Assembly: GCF_019029495.1 (NCBI RefSeq)
Contig: NZ_JAERQM010000003.1
Span: 248,001-312,000, forward strand
Source: Falsiroseomonas oleicola
GTDB lineage: Bacteria; Pseudomonadota; Alphaproteobacteria; Acetobacterales; Acetobacteraceae
Reading direction: 5' to 3'
Length of the DNA stretch: 64,000 nt
Each line of letters opens with the position of its first letter. Position 1 is the first letter of the stretch. Below the pieces are notes generated by a model. It made no database searches. It was not told where the DNA came from and worked only from the letters and a program-made list of their open reading frames with translations. Made by a program: the position numbers and the translations under genes. Shown piece after piece: positions 17,876 to 26,972 of this stretch.

Positions 17876-18820
17876 TCAGCCGGCCGCCACGCGTGGGTCG
17901 AACACCGGGTAGAGCAGGTCTACCACCAGGTTCACCACGACGTAGATCACCGCGATGAGCAGCATCACGCCCTGGATGACGGGATAGTCCCGCGCGAAGA
18001 TCGCCTCCACCAGCAGCCGCCCCAGGCCCGGCAGGGTGAACACCGTCTCGATCACCGCGATGCCGCCCAGCAGGCTGCCCATGATGAGGCCGATCAGCGT
18101 CAGCGTCGGCGCGAAGGCGTTGGGAAAGGCGTGGCGCGCCAGCACGCGCCATTCGGGCACGCCCTTGGCGCGGGCATGGGCGATGTAGTCCAGCCGCAGC
18201 ACCTCGACCGTCGAGGCGCGCGCCATGCGGATCAGCACCCCCGTCTCGATCAGCGCCAAAGTGGCCACAGGCAGCGCGATGTAGTGCAGCGCCCCCCAAA
18301 AGTCCTCGGCGAAGGTGACGTAGCCCACCACCGGCACCCAGCCGAGCCACAGCCCGAACACCAGCAGGAAGATCAGCCCAAGCCAGAAGGACGGGATGGA
18401 GAGCAGGAAGGTCGCGGCCGCCACGGCGGCCACATCGCCCCAGGAATTCTGCTTCCAGGCGGCGAGCATGCCGAGCGGCACCGCGATCAGCACGGCCAGC
18501 CCCACCGAGGCGAAGACGATGGCCGCCGTCACCTGGAAGCGTTGCAGGATGAGCGGCCCCACCGCCTCGCCGCTGGTGATGGAGCGGCCGAGATCACCGC
18601 CCAATGCACGCTCGATCCAGAGCGCGAACTGCACCAGCACCGGCCGGTCCAGCCCAAAGGCGATGCGCAGATCCGCCACGGCTTCGGGCGTCGCGGCGTC
18701 GCCCAGGACGACGGTGGCCGGGTCGCCGGGGATGAGGCGCATCAGGAAGAAGACGCTCGCCGCCACCAGCAGCAGGGTGGGCAGGGCGACGAGCAGCCGC
18801 TTCAGCACATAGGACAGCAC
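17876..18820 (-). CDS. Peptide-type ABC transporter permease (DppB-like)
   Basis: This 314-residue protein has six predicted helices. The N-terminus is VLSYVLKRLLVALPTLLLVA and the family motif RLIPGDPATVVLG appears near residue 30. The EAA-like loop reads RLDYIAHARAKGVPEWRVLA, then RHAFPNAFAPTLTLIG. The GTG at 18820 is chosen because the family begins exactly there and it follows the binding-protein stop by one base. An earlier in-frame ATG at 18907 would overlap that gene by 86 bases. Confidence 0.9.
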   Translation of the reverse strand: MLSYVLKRLLVALPTLLLVAASVFFLMRLIPGDPATVVLGDAATPEAVADLRIAFGLDRPVLVQFALWIERALGGDLGRSITSGEAVGPLILQRFQVTAAIVFASVGLAVLIAVPLGMLAAWKQNSWGDVAAVAAATFLLSIPSFWLGLIFLLVFGLWLGWVPVVGYVTFAEDFWGALHYIALPVATLALIETGVLIRMARASTVEVLRLDYIAHARAKGVPEWRVLARHAFPNAFAPTLTLIGLIMGSLLGGIAVIETVFTLPGLGRLLVEAIFARDYPVIQGVMLLIAVIYVVVNLVVDLLYPVFDPRVAAG

Positions 18821-18821
18821 C

Positions 18822-20375
18822 TCAGCGCTGCACCCGCACGCCCCAGGCCCGCGGCGCATCCACCGCCCAGCTGCGGTAGCCCTGCACAGAGGCGGGCGTG
18901 ACCGCATGCGTCACGGAGGAATAGAGCGCCACGACGGGCACATCCTCCATCAATTGCCGGAACATCGCCTCGAAGATCGCGCGGCGGCGGGCGGGGTCCG
19001 TCTCGCGCATCGAGGCGTCCAGCATCGCCTGCACCTCGGGGTTGTCCCAGGCCTTGCGCGGCTGGGTTGCCTTGGGGCCGGTGAACATCTCGAAGGAGAG
19101 CGAGGGATCGAGCCGGGCGGAGAAGCCGAAGGCCATCATCTGGTAGTCACCACGGGTGTAGCGCTGCAACTGCGTGGCCCATTCGATGACCTCCAGCTCG
19201 AGATTGATGCCGGCATCGCGCAGCATGTCCTGCGCCAGAACGGCGATCTCGTAGAAGGCCTCGTAGCGCCGGGTGGTGACGATGCGGATGGGCTGGCCGC
19301 GATAGCCCGCTTCCTGCGCCAGGCGCCGCGCCGCGGCGAGGTCCCGCGCAGGCACCTCCGACATCGCCGGCGTGTGGAAGCCCGACCCCACCGGGATCGG
19401 TGCGCGCGCGGGGCGGGAGCTGCCCTCGGTGACCGCGCGCACCAGCTCCGGCACGTCCAGGGCCAGGGCGATGGCGCGGCGCATCCGCACGTCGCGCAGC
19501 AGCGGGTCGGTCGTCTGCATCAGGATGATCTGCAGATCGAAGGACGGCGAGGAATGCACGCTCATCCCGGGCCGTGCGCGCAGATCCGGCAGGTCGCGCG
19601 TGCGGGCATCGGGCAGCACGTCGATGTTGCCGGCGAGCAGCGCCGCGCGGGCTGCGGCGTCGTCGGGGATGATGGTGAAGCGCACGCGGTCCACCATCGG
19701 CGTCTTGTTGCCGGCCAGGCCATCGGGTTCGCCGGACAGGGCGGCGTATTCGGCGAAGCGCTCCAGCTCCACGAACTGGCCGCGGCGCCATTCGCCCAGG
19801 CGGAAGGGACCGGTGCCGACGGGCGCGCGCCAGCTTCCATCGGGGTTCAGGCTGTCGCGGTGGAAGATGCCGGCCTGGCCGCAGTCGGGCCGGGCCAGCA
19901 TGGTGAGGAACAGCGCGGATGGCTGTTCGAGGCGCATCACCACCGTGTGCGGATCGGGTGTTTCGACGGCGGTCAGGCGCGTGACGGCGCTGTCGAGGTC
20001 GCCGCGGCAGCGCCAGTTGGTCTCGCGCTTGCGGTAGCGTTCCATGGCGAAGGCGACATCGGCCGCGGTCAGCGGCTGGCCGTTGTGGAAGCGCACGTTG
20101 CGACGCAGCGGGAAGGTGTAGGTCAGGCCGTCCGCGGAGATGTCCACCCGCTCGGCCAGCATGGGCGCGATGGTGGCGTCGCCGCGCAGCGCGACCAGAC
20201 CCTCCAGCACATGCCACACCAGGCCGTCGGTGTTGGCGTCGCGGTTCACGCCGGGGTCGGTCGAGCGGATGTCCGCGTTGAGGCGGATGCGCAGGGCCTC
20301 CTGCGCGCCGGCGGGGGCGGCCATGGACAGGCCCAGGCTGGCGGCGATCGCCAGGATTGATGCGCGCAGACGCAT
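18822..20375 (-). CDS. Peptide-type ABC transporter substrate-binding protein (family 5)
   Basis: This 517-residue periplasmic protein has a Sec signal (MRLRASILAIAASLGLSMAA, cleavage near AGAQ). Family-5 hallmarks are DGLTYTFPLRRNVRFHNGQP with LTAADVAFAMERY, then PVGTGPFRLGEWRRGQFVEL and LRDVRMRRAIALALDVPELV. These proteins bind oligopeptides or other bulky organic solutes such as opines or glutathione. It is the first gene of the four-gene operon and diverges from a GntR regulator across 57 bp. Confidence 0.92.
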   Translation of the reverse strand: MRLRASILAIAASLGLSMAAPAGAQEALRIRLNADIRSTDPGVNRDANTDGLVWHVLEGLVALRGDATIAPMLAERVDISADGLTYTFPLRRNVRFHNGQPLTAADVAFAMERYRKRETNWRCRGDLDSAVTRLTAVETPDPHTVVMRLEQPSALFLTMLARPDCGQAGIFHRDSLNPDGSWRAPVGTGPFRLGEWRRGQFVELERFAEYAALSGEPDGLAGNKTPMVDRVRFTIIPDDAAARAALLAGNIDVLPDARTRDLPDLRARPGMSVHSSPSFDLQIILMQTTDPLLRDVRMRRAIALALDVPELVRAVTEGSSRPARAPIPVGSGFHTPAMSEVPARDLAAARRLAQEAGYRGQPIRIVTTRRYEAFYEIAVLAQDMLRDAGINLELEVIEWATQLQRYTRGDYQMMAFGFSARLDPSLSFEMFTGPKATQPRKAWDNPEVQAMLDASMRETDPARRRAIFEAMFRQLMEDVPVVALYSSVTHAVTPASVQGYRSWAVDAPRAWGVRVQR

Positions 20376-20432
20376 GATCCGAAATCCCTCTGGTGAAGCC
20401 TGCTTGGTTCTTCATTTGCAGAAAATACCAGA

Positions 20433-21305
20433 ATGGGCGTAAACACAAGCGCGATGATGTCGACCCCCCTCCTGCACCACGAACTGGCCCGCGCCGCGCG
20501 GGCGCTTTGGCTGGCCGAAGCCACGCCGCCTGGCACGCCGGTGACCGAGGCCGCGCTGGCCGCGCGCCTGTCCGTCTCGCGCACGCCCTTGCGCGCCGCG
20601 CTGCGCCTGCTGGAACAGGCGGGCATCACCGCGCGCCACGGCCGGGCCATGGTGGTGGCGGACCCCACCCGCGACCTGCCGGAGGACACCGCCCGCGACC
20701 CGGCCGAAACTCTCGCCACCGAGATCGTCCGTGCCCATGCCGAAGGCGCGCTGCAGGGCCCGCTGCGGGAGGCTGACCTCATGCGCCAGCTCGACCAGCC
20801 GCGCGGCGTGGTCTCCCGCGCGCTCGGGCGGTTGGAGAAGCTCGGCGTGGTGGCGCGCAACCCGGCCCAGGGCTGGCATTTCGCCCCCGGCCTGACCAGC
20901 GCCGAGGACTGCGCGGCGGCGCAGCGCTTCCGGCTGGTGCTGGAGCCGGCGGCCCTGCTGGAGCCGGGCTATCGCCTCGACCCCGGCTTCGCACGAGCCA
21001 TGCGCGCCAGCCATGAGGCGGTGCTCGCCCGGCCCTGGCACGACCGGCACGCGATGGGCTTCTTCGAGATGAATGCGGCCTTCCATACGGGCCTGGCAGC
21101 CGGCAGCGGCAACCGCTTCTTCGTGGATGCCGTGGAGGCACAAAACCGCCTGCGCGCGCTGCGCAACACGGATTGGCGCTTCGGCGCCGAGCGCGCTCAT
21201 GCCTCCTGCCGCGAGCATCTGCGCGTGCTGGATGCGCTGGAATCCGGCAACCCGCCCCGCGCCGCCGCCCTGCTGGTGGAACACCTGGTGAGCGCCGGGC
21301 CGTGA
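20433..21305 (+). CDS. GntR/FCD regulator with two winged-helix segments
   Basis: This 290-residue protein shows two DNA-binding-like segments in a row: LTEAALAARLS-type residues VTEAALAARLSVSRTPLRAA around 42-61, and LREADLMRQLDQPRGVVSRA around 110-130. An FCD-like helical ligand domain follows (FRLVLEPAALLEPGYRLDPG, FFEMNAAFHTGLAAGSGNRF, SCREHLRVLDALESG). Standard FadR-type proteins have a single winged helix and about 230 residues. ATGs at 20454 and 20457 are alternative starts that lose only seven or eight residues. The gene diverges from the ABC operon and overlaps the FAD enzyme by one base, so it likely controls both. Confidence 0.8.
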   Translation: MGVNTSAMMSTPLLHHELARAARALWLAEATPPGTPVTEAALAARLSVSRTPLRAALRLLEQAGITARHGRAMVVADPTRDLPEDTARDPAETLATEIVRAHAEGALQGPLREADLMRQLDQPRGVVSRALGRLEKLGVVARNPAQGWHFAPGLTSAEDCAAAQRFRLVLEPAALLEPGYRLDPGFARAMRASHEAVLARPWHDRHAMGFFEMNAAFHTGLAAGSGNRFFVDAVEAQNRLRALRNTDWRFGAERAHASCREHLRVLDALESGNPPRAAALLVEHLVSAGP

Positions 21306-22588
21306 TGGCGCAAAACCCCCTGTGGGAGGCGACCGCCGAACCCGCCCCCGCGCTGGCACCGCTGGAAGGTGCCGCGGAGGCCGAGGTCGCCATCATCGGC
21401 GCCGGCTTCTCCGGCCTGTCCACGGCCCTGGCGCTGGCCGAGCGCGGCGTGGCGGTGACGGTGCTGGAGGCCCAGGCCCCTGGCGCCGGCGCCTCGGGCG
21501 CCAGTGGCGGCCAGGTGATCCCGGGCCTGCGTCACTTCGCGACGGACCTCATCGCCGAATATGGCGAGGTGCTGGGCCGTCGCCTGCACGCGCACGGCGC
21601 GCGAGACGCGGATGCCACCTTCGCGCTGATCGAACGCCTCGGCATTGCCTGCGAGGCCACGCGCAACGGCTGGCTGCAGGTGGCCGACAGCGCCGCGGAA
21701 CGCGCCGCCTGCGTGCAGCGCGCACGGGCCCGGGCCGATTGGGGCGCGCCCGCTCGCGCGCTGGATGCCGAGGAGGTGCGCGCGATCACGGGCGCGGAGG
21801 GCTATCTGGGCGGCTGGATGGATTTGCGCGGCGGCACGGTGCAGCCGCTGTCTTTGGCGCGCGGCCTGGCGCGGGCGGCGCTGGCGGCGGGCGCGCGCAT
21901 CCATGCGCCGGCGCGCGTCACCGCCATCGCGCCGGAGGGGCGGGACTGGCGCCTTTCCACCGCCACGGGCCATCTGCGCGCGCGCCGCGTGCTGCTGGCC
22001 ACCAACGCCACGGGTGGCGCGCTGTGGCCGGGGCTTGCCGCGACCATGATCCCGGTCTGGTCCTTCCAGACCGCCACGGCGCCGCTGCCCGAAGGCAGCC
22101 CTGTGCTGCCGGGCCACCAGGCGGTGTCGGACACACGGCGCGTGCTGCGCTATTGGCGGCGCGATGCGGCAGGGCGGCTGGTGGTTGGCGGCAAGGGCAC
22201 GCTGCGTGCGCCGCGCGGCCCGCAGTCCTTCACCGTGCCGGAGCGCATGCGCGCGCGGCTCTATCCCGGCCTGCCCGATGTGGCGCCCGAATACTGGTGG
22301 GGCGGCCAGGTGGCCGTCACGCTGGACCGGCTGCCGCGGCTGTTCGCGCTGGCCGAGGGCGTCTTCGCCACCGTGCAATGCAACGGCAAGGGCGTGGGCT
22401 GGTGCACCGCCTCCGGCCCCGCCTTCGCCGATCTGCTGACGGGCGAGGACCCGCGCGACCTGCCGCTGCCACCCGTGACGCCCCTGCGCCCCATCCCCCT
22501 TCACCCGCTGCGCACGCTGTATGCCATGGCCGGATCGCTCTGGTTCCGCACACGCGATGCGCTCGACCGCGCGAGGCCTGCCCCATGA
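21305..22588 (+). CDS. FAD-dependent oxidoreductase, DAO family (PuuB-like)
   Basis: This 427-residue protein has the dinucleotide-binding motif VAIIGAGFSGLSTALALAER near residue 28 and the DAO-family loop GASGASGGQVIPGLRHF near 62. The C-terminal flavin segment reads YWWGGQVAVTLDRLPRLF, then TVQCNGKGVGWCTASGPAFA. Similar enzymes oxidise gamma-glutamylputrescine, sarcosine or other secondary amines. It overlaps the GntR stop by one base, and the following aminotransferase by ATGA. The grouping suggests amine oxidation, followed by transamination. Confidence 0.87.
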   Translation: MAQNPLWEATAEPAPALAPLEGAAEAEVAIIGAGFSGLSTALALAERGVAVTVLEAQAPGAGASGASGGQVIPGLRHFATDLIAEYGEVLGRRLHAHGARDADATFALIERLGIACEATRNGWLQVADSAAERAACVQRARARADWGAPARALDAEEVRAITGAEGYLGGWMDLRGGTVQPLSLARGLARAALAAGARIHAPARVTAIAPEGRDWRLSTATGHLRARRVLLATNATGGALWPGLAATMIPVWSFQTATAPLPEGSPVLPGHQAVSDTRRVLRYWRRDAAGRLVVGGKGTLRAPRGPQSFTVPERMRARLYPGLPDVAPEYWWGGQVAVTLDRLPRLFALAEGVFATVQCNGKGVGWCTASGPAFADLLTGEDPRDLPLPPVTPLRPIPLHPLRTLYAMAGSLWFRTRDALDRARPAP

Positions 22589-23904
22589 ACCGGATCCGCA
22601 ACGCGCCCGAGCCCGAGGAGGGCTTCTGGCTGCCCTTCACCGCCATGCGCGCCTTCCACGACGCGCCCGTGCTGTTCGAGCGCGCGGAGGGCATGCACTA
22701 CATCACCCCCGAAGGGCAGCGCGTGCTGGACATGATGGCGGGGCTGTGGTGCGTGAACGCCGGCCACGCGCATCCGCGGGTGACGGCGGCCATCCGCGAG
22801 GCGGCGGGCAAGCTGGATTTCGTCTCCTCCTTCCGCATGTCGCACCCGGGCGCCTTCACCTTCGCCCGCCGCCTGCTGGATGCGGTGCCGATGATGGGGC
22901 GGGTGTTCTTCTCCAACTCGGGGTCGGAGGCGGTGGACACCGCGCTGAAGATCGCGCGCGCCTATCACCGCGCCCGCGGCGATGCGGGGCGGACGAAGTT
23001 CATCGGCCGCGCCAAATCCTATCACGGCGTGGGTTTCGGCGGGCTGTCGGTGGGCGGCATCGCGCGGCACAAGCGCGACTTCGGGCCGCTGCTGGCCGAT
23101 GTGTTCCACATGCCGCTGCCGCATGACCCGGCGCAGCGTTTCCTCACGGCGCGACCCGTGCAGGACGCCCGCTGGATGGCGGCATTGGAAGACATCCTGC
23201 TCGTGCAGGACCCGAGCACGGTGGCCGCCATCATCGTGGAGCCGGTGACCGGTTCGGGCGGCGTCTACCCGCCGCCCATCGGCTACCTGGAGGGGCTGCG
23301 CGCCATCTGCGACCGGCACGGCATCCTGCTCATCTTCGACGAGGTCATCACCGGCTTCGGCCGCCTGGGCGCCTGCACCGCGGCGGAGGCGCTGGGCGTC
23401 ACCCCCGACATCATGACCATGGCCAAGGGCCTGACCAATGGCGCCGTGCCGATGGGCGCCACGCTGGTGACGCCCCCGGTGTTCGAGGCCTTCATGGCGC
23501 ATCCGCGCGGCGCGCCGGAGTTCATGCACGGCTACACCTATTCGGCGCATCCGCTGGCCTGCGCGGCCGGCCTGGCGACGCTCGACGCCTATCAGCAGGA
23601 GGGGATGTTCGAGGCCTCTGCCCGCATCGCCGCGCCCTTCCGCGCCGCGCTGCTGGCGCTGCGGGACGCGCCGCATGTGGTGGATGTGCGCTGCTGCGGG
23701 CTGCTGGGCGCGGTGGACCTGGCGCCCCGCGCCGAGGCTCCCGGTGCCCGTGGCGCCGCGGTGGCGGATCATTGCCTGGCCGCCGGCGTGCTGGTGCGCG
23801 CGGCGGGGGACATGATGGTGCTCTCGCCGCCGCTGGTGGTCAGCGAGGCGCAGGTCGAGGAGACAGTGGCGGCGCTGCGTCGCGCGCTGGCCGCCGTGGA
23901 ATGA
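22585..23904 (+). CDS. Class III aminotransferase (omega-amino acid / pyruvate type)
   Basis: This 439-residue PLP enzyme has FWLPFTAMRAFHDAPVLFER near residue 14, typical of omega-amino-acid:pyruvate transaminases. Other motifs are FFSNSGSEAVDTALKIARAY (phosphate site), GRAKSYHGVGFGGLSVGG, LLIFDEVITGFGR with the Asp that contacts the PLP ring nitrogen, and MTMAKGLTNGAVPMGA with the PLP lysine. It is the last gene of the regulator-oxidase-aminotransferase operon. Its stop directly abuts the stop of the convergent C45 gene. Confidence 0.92.
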   Translation: MNRIRNAPEPEEGFWLPFTAMRAFHDAPVLFERAEGMHYITPEGQRVLDMMAGLWCVNAGHAHPRVTAAIREAAGKLDFVSSFRMSHPGAFTFARRLLDAVPMMGRVFFSNSGSEAVDTALKIARAYHRARGDAGRTKFIGRAKSYHGVGFGGLSVGGIARHKRDFGPLLADVFHMPLPHDPAQRFLTARPVQDARWMAALEDILLVQDPSTVAAIIVEPVTGSGGVYPPPIGYLEGLRAICDRHGILLIFDEVITGFGRLGACTAAEALGVTPDIMTMAKGLTNGAVPMGATLVTPPVFEAFMAHPRGAPEFMHGYTYSAHPLACAAGLATLDAYQQEGMFEASARIAAPFRAALLALRDAPHVVDVRCCGLLGAVDLAPRAEAPGARGAAVADHCLAAGVLVRAAGDMMVLSPPLVVSEAQVEETVAALRRALAAVE

Positions 23905-25032
23905 CTACCCCGCAGCCCGCGCCGCCGGCGCGAGGCTGTAGCTGGTGAAGTGCCGGTTCAGCGCGGGCAGGGGCGCGATCTCCATGTGTCCCGCCGCCGG
24001 CCGCATCAGGATCATCGCGACCGTGGCGGAGAGATTGCCGCCGAGGTTCATCCGTGGTGGGCGGCAGACCGACCAGGGCGACTGCCAGTCGTCGAACAGG
24101 GCCGCGCGCAGGTCGTCCAAGGTGAGCCGGCCGCGCTTCGCCGCGAGCGCCGCCATCACGCGCCGGTCTCGATAGACGCTGTCCGGCGTGGTGGCGATGC
24201 CGGTGTCGCGCAGCTTGGACAGTGCCACGGGCGAGCGCCAGTTGTTGGCATGCACCAGCACGCCGCCCTCGGCTTCCAGAAGGAAGCTCTCATCGGGCGC
24301 GCATTCGATATCGAGCGCCCAGCCCGATCCGTGCGAGAGCATCACATTGTTCGAGGCTGATTTCGGCGTGGCGTAGATGGTCCGCACCGCCAGCGCCACA
24401 TGCGCCTGCTCCAGCACCTTGCGCCGCAGCAGCGAAAGCGGAATGCCCTCGGTCCGGTAGTCGCGGTCGCTCTCCAGGTAGTTCGCCGTGATGGCGATGC
24501 CCGCCGCGTTCAGTCCCGCGCGCGAAAGGCCGCCCGCTTCCACGAAGGTGAGGATGTCCGGCCCGTCCTCGCGCCGGATGCGCAGCACCACGCCGGTCTC
24601 GGCGCATTCGCTTTTCCAGTCCCAGTTCTGGCCATGCAGCAGCGCGCCATCGGCCGTGGCCTCGGGCAGCAGGATGGCGCCGGTGCAGCCGTCGGGGTCC
24701 GCCTCCGGCAGCAGGCCGCGCTTGGCGAGCTGCAGGATCTCGGTGCGGCAGTTGAGCAGCATCACATCCTCGAACGCCACCGCCGCCCCATGGGCGATGC
24801 CGCGCATCTCGGCCACGTAGTCCGCGTCGAAATTCTCCACGCGCGGCACGAAGGCGCGGGCCATGCGATGGATCTTCCCCGCATCGAGCCCGCCCGCCGA
24901 AAGCTGCGCGTGGTAGTGGCCGATGCTCCGGCGCACCCGCGCCGCCGCCTGGCGGCCATAGGAGAGGCCGCGGGCCTCGGCCCTGCCCGAGATTTCGTAA
25001 AGTGGGAACGGCGGCGGGACGGGCTGATTCAT
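23905..25032 (-). CDS. C45-family N-terminal-nucleophile hydrolase/acyltransferase
   Basis: This 375-residue protein resembles isopenicillin-N acyltransferases and related C45 autoprocessing amidohydrolases. The expected self-cleavage site is Gly115-Cys116 in DPDGCTGAILLPE. The conserved LLHGQNWDWKSEC and ASNNVMLSHGSGWALDIEC segments follow. There is no signal peptide, so it acts in the cytoplasm. ATG 25032 is used because family sequence starts soon after; the upstream frame looks non-coding. Its partners, a peptide importer and amine-catabolic genes, suggest it removes an acyl or amide group from an imported compound. The substrate is unknown. Confidence 0.85.
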   Translation of the reverse strand: MNQPVPPPFPLYEISGRAEARGLSYGRQAAARVRRSIGHYHAQLSAGGLDAGKIHRMARAFVPRVENFDADYVAEMRGIAHGAAVAFEDVMLLNCRTEILQLAKRGLLPEADPDGCTGAILLPEATADGALLHGQNWDWKSECAETGVVLRIRREDGPDILTFVEAGGLSRAGLNAAGIAITANYLESDRDYRTEGIPLSLLRRKVLEQAHVALAVRTIYATPKSASNNVMLSHGSGWALDIECAPDESFLLEAEGGVLVHANNWRSPVALSKLRDTGIATTPDSVYRDRRVMAALAAKRGRLTLDDLRAALFDDWQSPWSVCRPPRMNLGGNLSATVAMILMRPAAGHMEIAPLPALNRHFTSYSLAPAARAAG

Positions 25033-25485
25033 GGTTTTCCCTCGCAAACAAATACCGGCGCAGCCTCGCATGAGCCGCCAAGCCAGGCCAGACCGTCTTC
25101 CGCCTTCGGGCCTCGCACCCAGCCCTGTGGCGGGCCTGGGTGGCACAAGAGAAGTGGCCTTCGCTGATCCGAGGGCTTTGACGGAATGACCGCGACCCGG
25201 AGCCGTTTCGAAACGCCCTCAATCTTGTCAGATTGCCGGCCGGCGGCGGACTTCTCCCACCCGAACCACGACGCCGCGGCCCGCGCGAGCGTCGGAACCG
25301 CTCCTACGACCGTCGTAAAAGGAGTTGGCGGGAGGTGCCGCTGTCGTGCTGTCCGCCATGACGACCGCTTCGGCCAACCACCACCATCAGGTCGTGCCCC
25401 AGGCGATGCCGACCTGCGGCCGTGGGGCGGCGTGATCTGAAGGCGATGTCGGAGCGCCACATGATCCCGGAAGGACTCGTAGACC
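25033..25485. other. Gene-free spacer with stem-loop, possible dispersed repeat
   Basis: No convincing gene is visible in 450 bp. A stem-loop with arms CACCCAG (25117-25123) and CTGGGTG (25137-25143) lies in a tract whose minus-strand reading gives CHPGPPQGWVRGPKAEDGLA. I have the impression that similar tracts recur as intergenic elements in high-GC alphaproteobacteria; this was not checked. The rest, including the AT-richer part near 25200-25240, shows no clear promoter. Confidence 0.35.
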
Positions 25486-26256
25486 CTACCCCTTCACCAT
25501 CCCGATCGGTGCCACATCCTCCGTGACGCCGGCCAGCACCTCGGCCACGTGCCGCACCTGCACGGGCGAACCCTCCCGCGCCAGTTTGCCGGCCATGTTC
25601 AGCAGGCAGCCGAGGTCGCCGGCCAGCAAGGTGTCGGCGCCGGTCGCGGTGATGTCCTTGGTCTTGTCGCCGACCATGCGGGTCGAGATGTCGGGGTACT
25701 TCACGCAAAAGGTGCCGCCAAAGCCGCAGCACAGCTCGCTGTCGCCCATCTCCCGCAAAGCCAGCCCGGCGACGGTCCCCAGCAGCTTGCGCGGCTGCGC
25801 CTTCACGCCGAGCTCGCGCAGGCCGGAGCAACTGTCGTGATAGGTCGCGATGCTGTCGAAGCGCGCCTCCACCTGCGTCAGGGCGCGCACATCGGTCAGG
25901 AAGGAGATCAGCTCATGCGTCTTGGCGGCCAGCGCCTCCGCCTTGCCGCGGTAATGCGGGTCGTCGGCGAAGAGGCCGGGGAAGTGATGGCTGATCATCC
26001 CGGCGCAGGACCCGGAAGGCGCCACGACATAGTCAAACGCCAAAAATTCATCGACCACGGCGCGGGCCAGTTCGATGGCCGTGGCGCGGTCGCCGGAATT
26101 ATAGGCGGGCTGGCCGCAGCAGGTCTGGCCTTCCGGCACCACCACCTGGCAGCCCGCCTGCTCCAGCAGTTTGATCGCGGCGAAGCCGACCGATGGGCGG
26201 TAGAGGTCCACCAGGCAGGTGACGAACAGCGCGACGCGGGGGCGGGTCTGGCTCAT
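25486..26256 (-). CDS. (Fe-S)-binding protein, LutA/YkgE-like
   Basis: This 256-residue protein has the two CCG-domain repeats of heterodisulfide-reductase-like subunits: EGQTCCGQPAYNSGD near residue 42 and MGDSELCCGFGGTFCVKYPD near 187, with CLVDLYRPSVG and GCLLNMAG alongside. LutA-type proteins form part of an L-lactate oxidation complex with LutB and LutC. Neither partner is in the window. The gene is 10 bp upstream of, and in the same direction as, dnaQ's end, but it is downstream of dnaQ in transcription. A stray or alternative oxidase role is possible. Confidence 0.85.
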   Translation of the reverse strand: MSQTRPRVALFVTCLVDLYRPSVGFAAIKLLEQAGCQVVVPEGQTCCGQPAYNSGDRATAIELARAVVDEFLAFDYVVAPSGSCAGMISHHFPGLFADDPHYRGKAEALAAKTHELISFLTDVRALTQVEARFDSIATYHDSCSGLRELGVKAQPRKLLGTVAGLALREMGDSELCCGFGGTFCVKYPDISTRMVGDKTKDITATGADTLLAGDLGCLLNMAGKLAREGSPVQVRHVAEVLAGVTEDVAPIGMVKG

Positions 26257-26266
26257 GTGGCGAAGC

Positions 26267-26971
26267 CTAGGCCAAGCCGGCCGGCGCTGCGAGGGTGGAC
26301 CAGAGGGGGTCCTTCAGCTTCTTCGCGACGAATTCGGCATGCGCCGCCAGTTCCGCCTCACTGACCACGATCGGGCGCGGCGTCCGGATCACCGGCGCCA
26401 CCACCAAGGCGCCCATGGGCAGGGGCCGGGCGGGGCGGGCGGCCAGTTCGAAGCCGGGCTGCTTGCCGCCCATCAGCTCCAGATAGACTTCCGCCAGCAG
26501 CTTCACGTCGAGCAGCGCATTATGCGCCGTCCGCATGGAATTATCGACGCCGAGGCGCCGGCACAGCGCGTCCAGGCTGTTCGGCAGGCCCGGATAGCGC
26601 CGCTTGGCCACCGCCAGGCTGTCGACCATCCGCGTCCGGTCCAGCTTCGGGAAGCCCGCGCGCACCAGCTCGGCATCCAGGAAGCCGAAGTCGAAGGGCG
26701 CGTTATGGGCGATGATCTCGGAGTCACCCAGGAAATCCAGCATGCCGCCGGCGATGTCGCGGAACAGCGGCTTGCCGCGCAGCATCTCCGCCGTCATCCC
26801 GTGGACGCGGGTCGCTTCCTCCGGAATGTCGCGCTCCGGATCGACAAGCTGGTGGTAGGTCGCGCCGGTCGGCATGAAGTTGAAGATCTCGATGGCCGCC
26901 ACCTCGATCACCCGGTCGCCGGAGGCGGGGTCGAGGCCGGTGGTCTCGGTATCCAGCACGATCTGGCGCAT
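26267..26971 (-). CDS. dnaQ: DNA polymerase III epsilon subunit (3'-5' proofreading exonuclease)
   Basis: This 234-residue protein has the three exonuclease motifs: VLDTETTGLDPASGD (Asp7, Glu9), IAHNAPFDFGFLDAEL, and the HxxxxD block AHNALLDVKLLAEVYLELM. The short C-terminal tail matches bacterial DnaQ, which tethers to the polymerase alpha subunit. The gene lies 1 bp after coaE in the aroE-coaE-dnaQ operon, an order common near the origin in alphaproteobacteria. Confidence 0.93.
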   Translation of the reverse strand: MRQIVLDTETTGLDPASGDRVIEVAAIEIFNFMPTGATYHQLVDPERDIPEEATRVHGMTAEMLRGKPLFRDIAGGMLDFLGDSEIIAHNAPFDFGFLDAELVRAGFPKLDRTRMVDSLAVAKRRYPGLPNSLDALCRRLGVDNSMRTAHNALLDVKLLAEVYLELMGGKQPGFELAARPARPLPMGALVVAPVIRTPRPIVVSEAELAAHAEFVAKKLKDPLWSTLAAPAGLA

Positions 26972-26972
26972 G

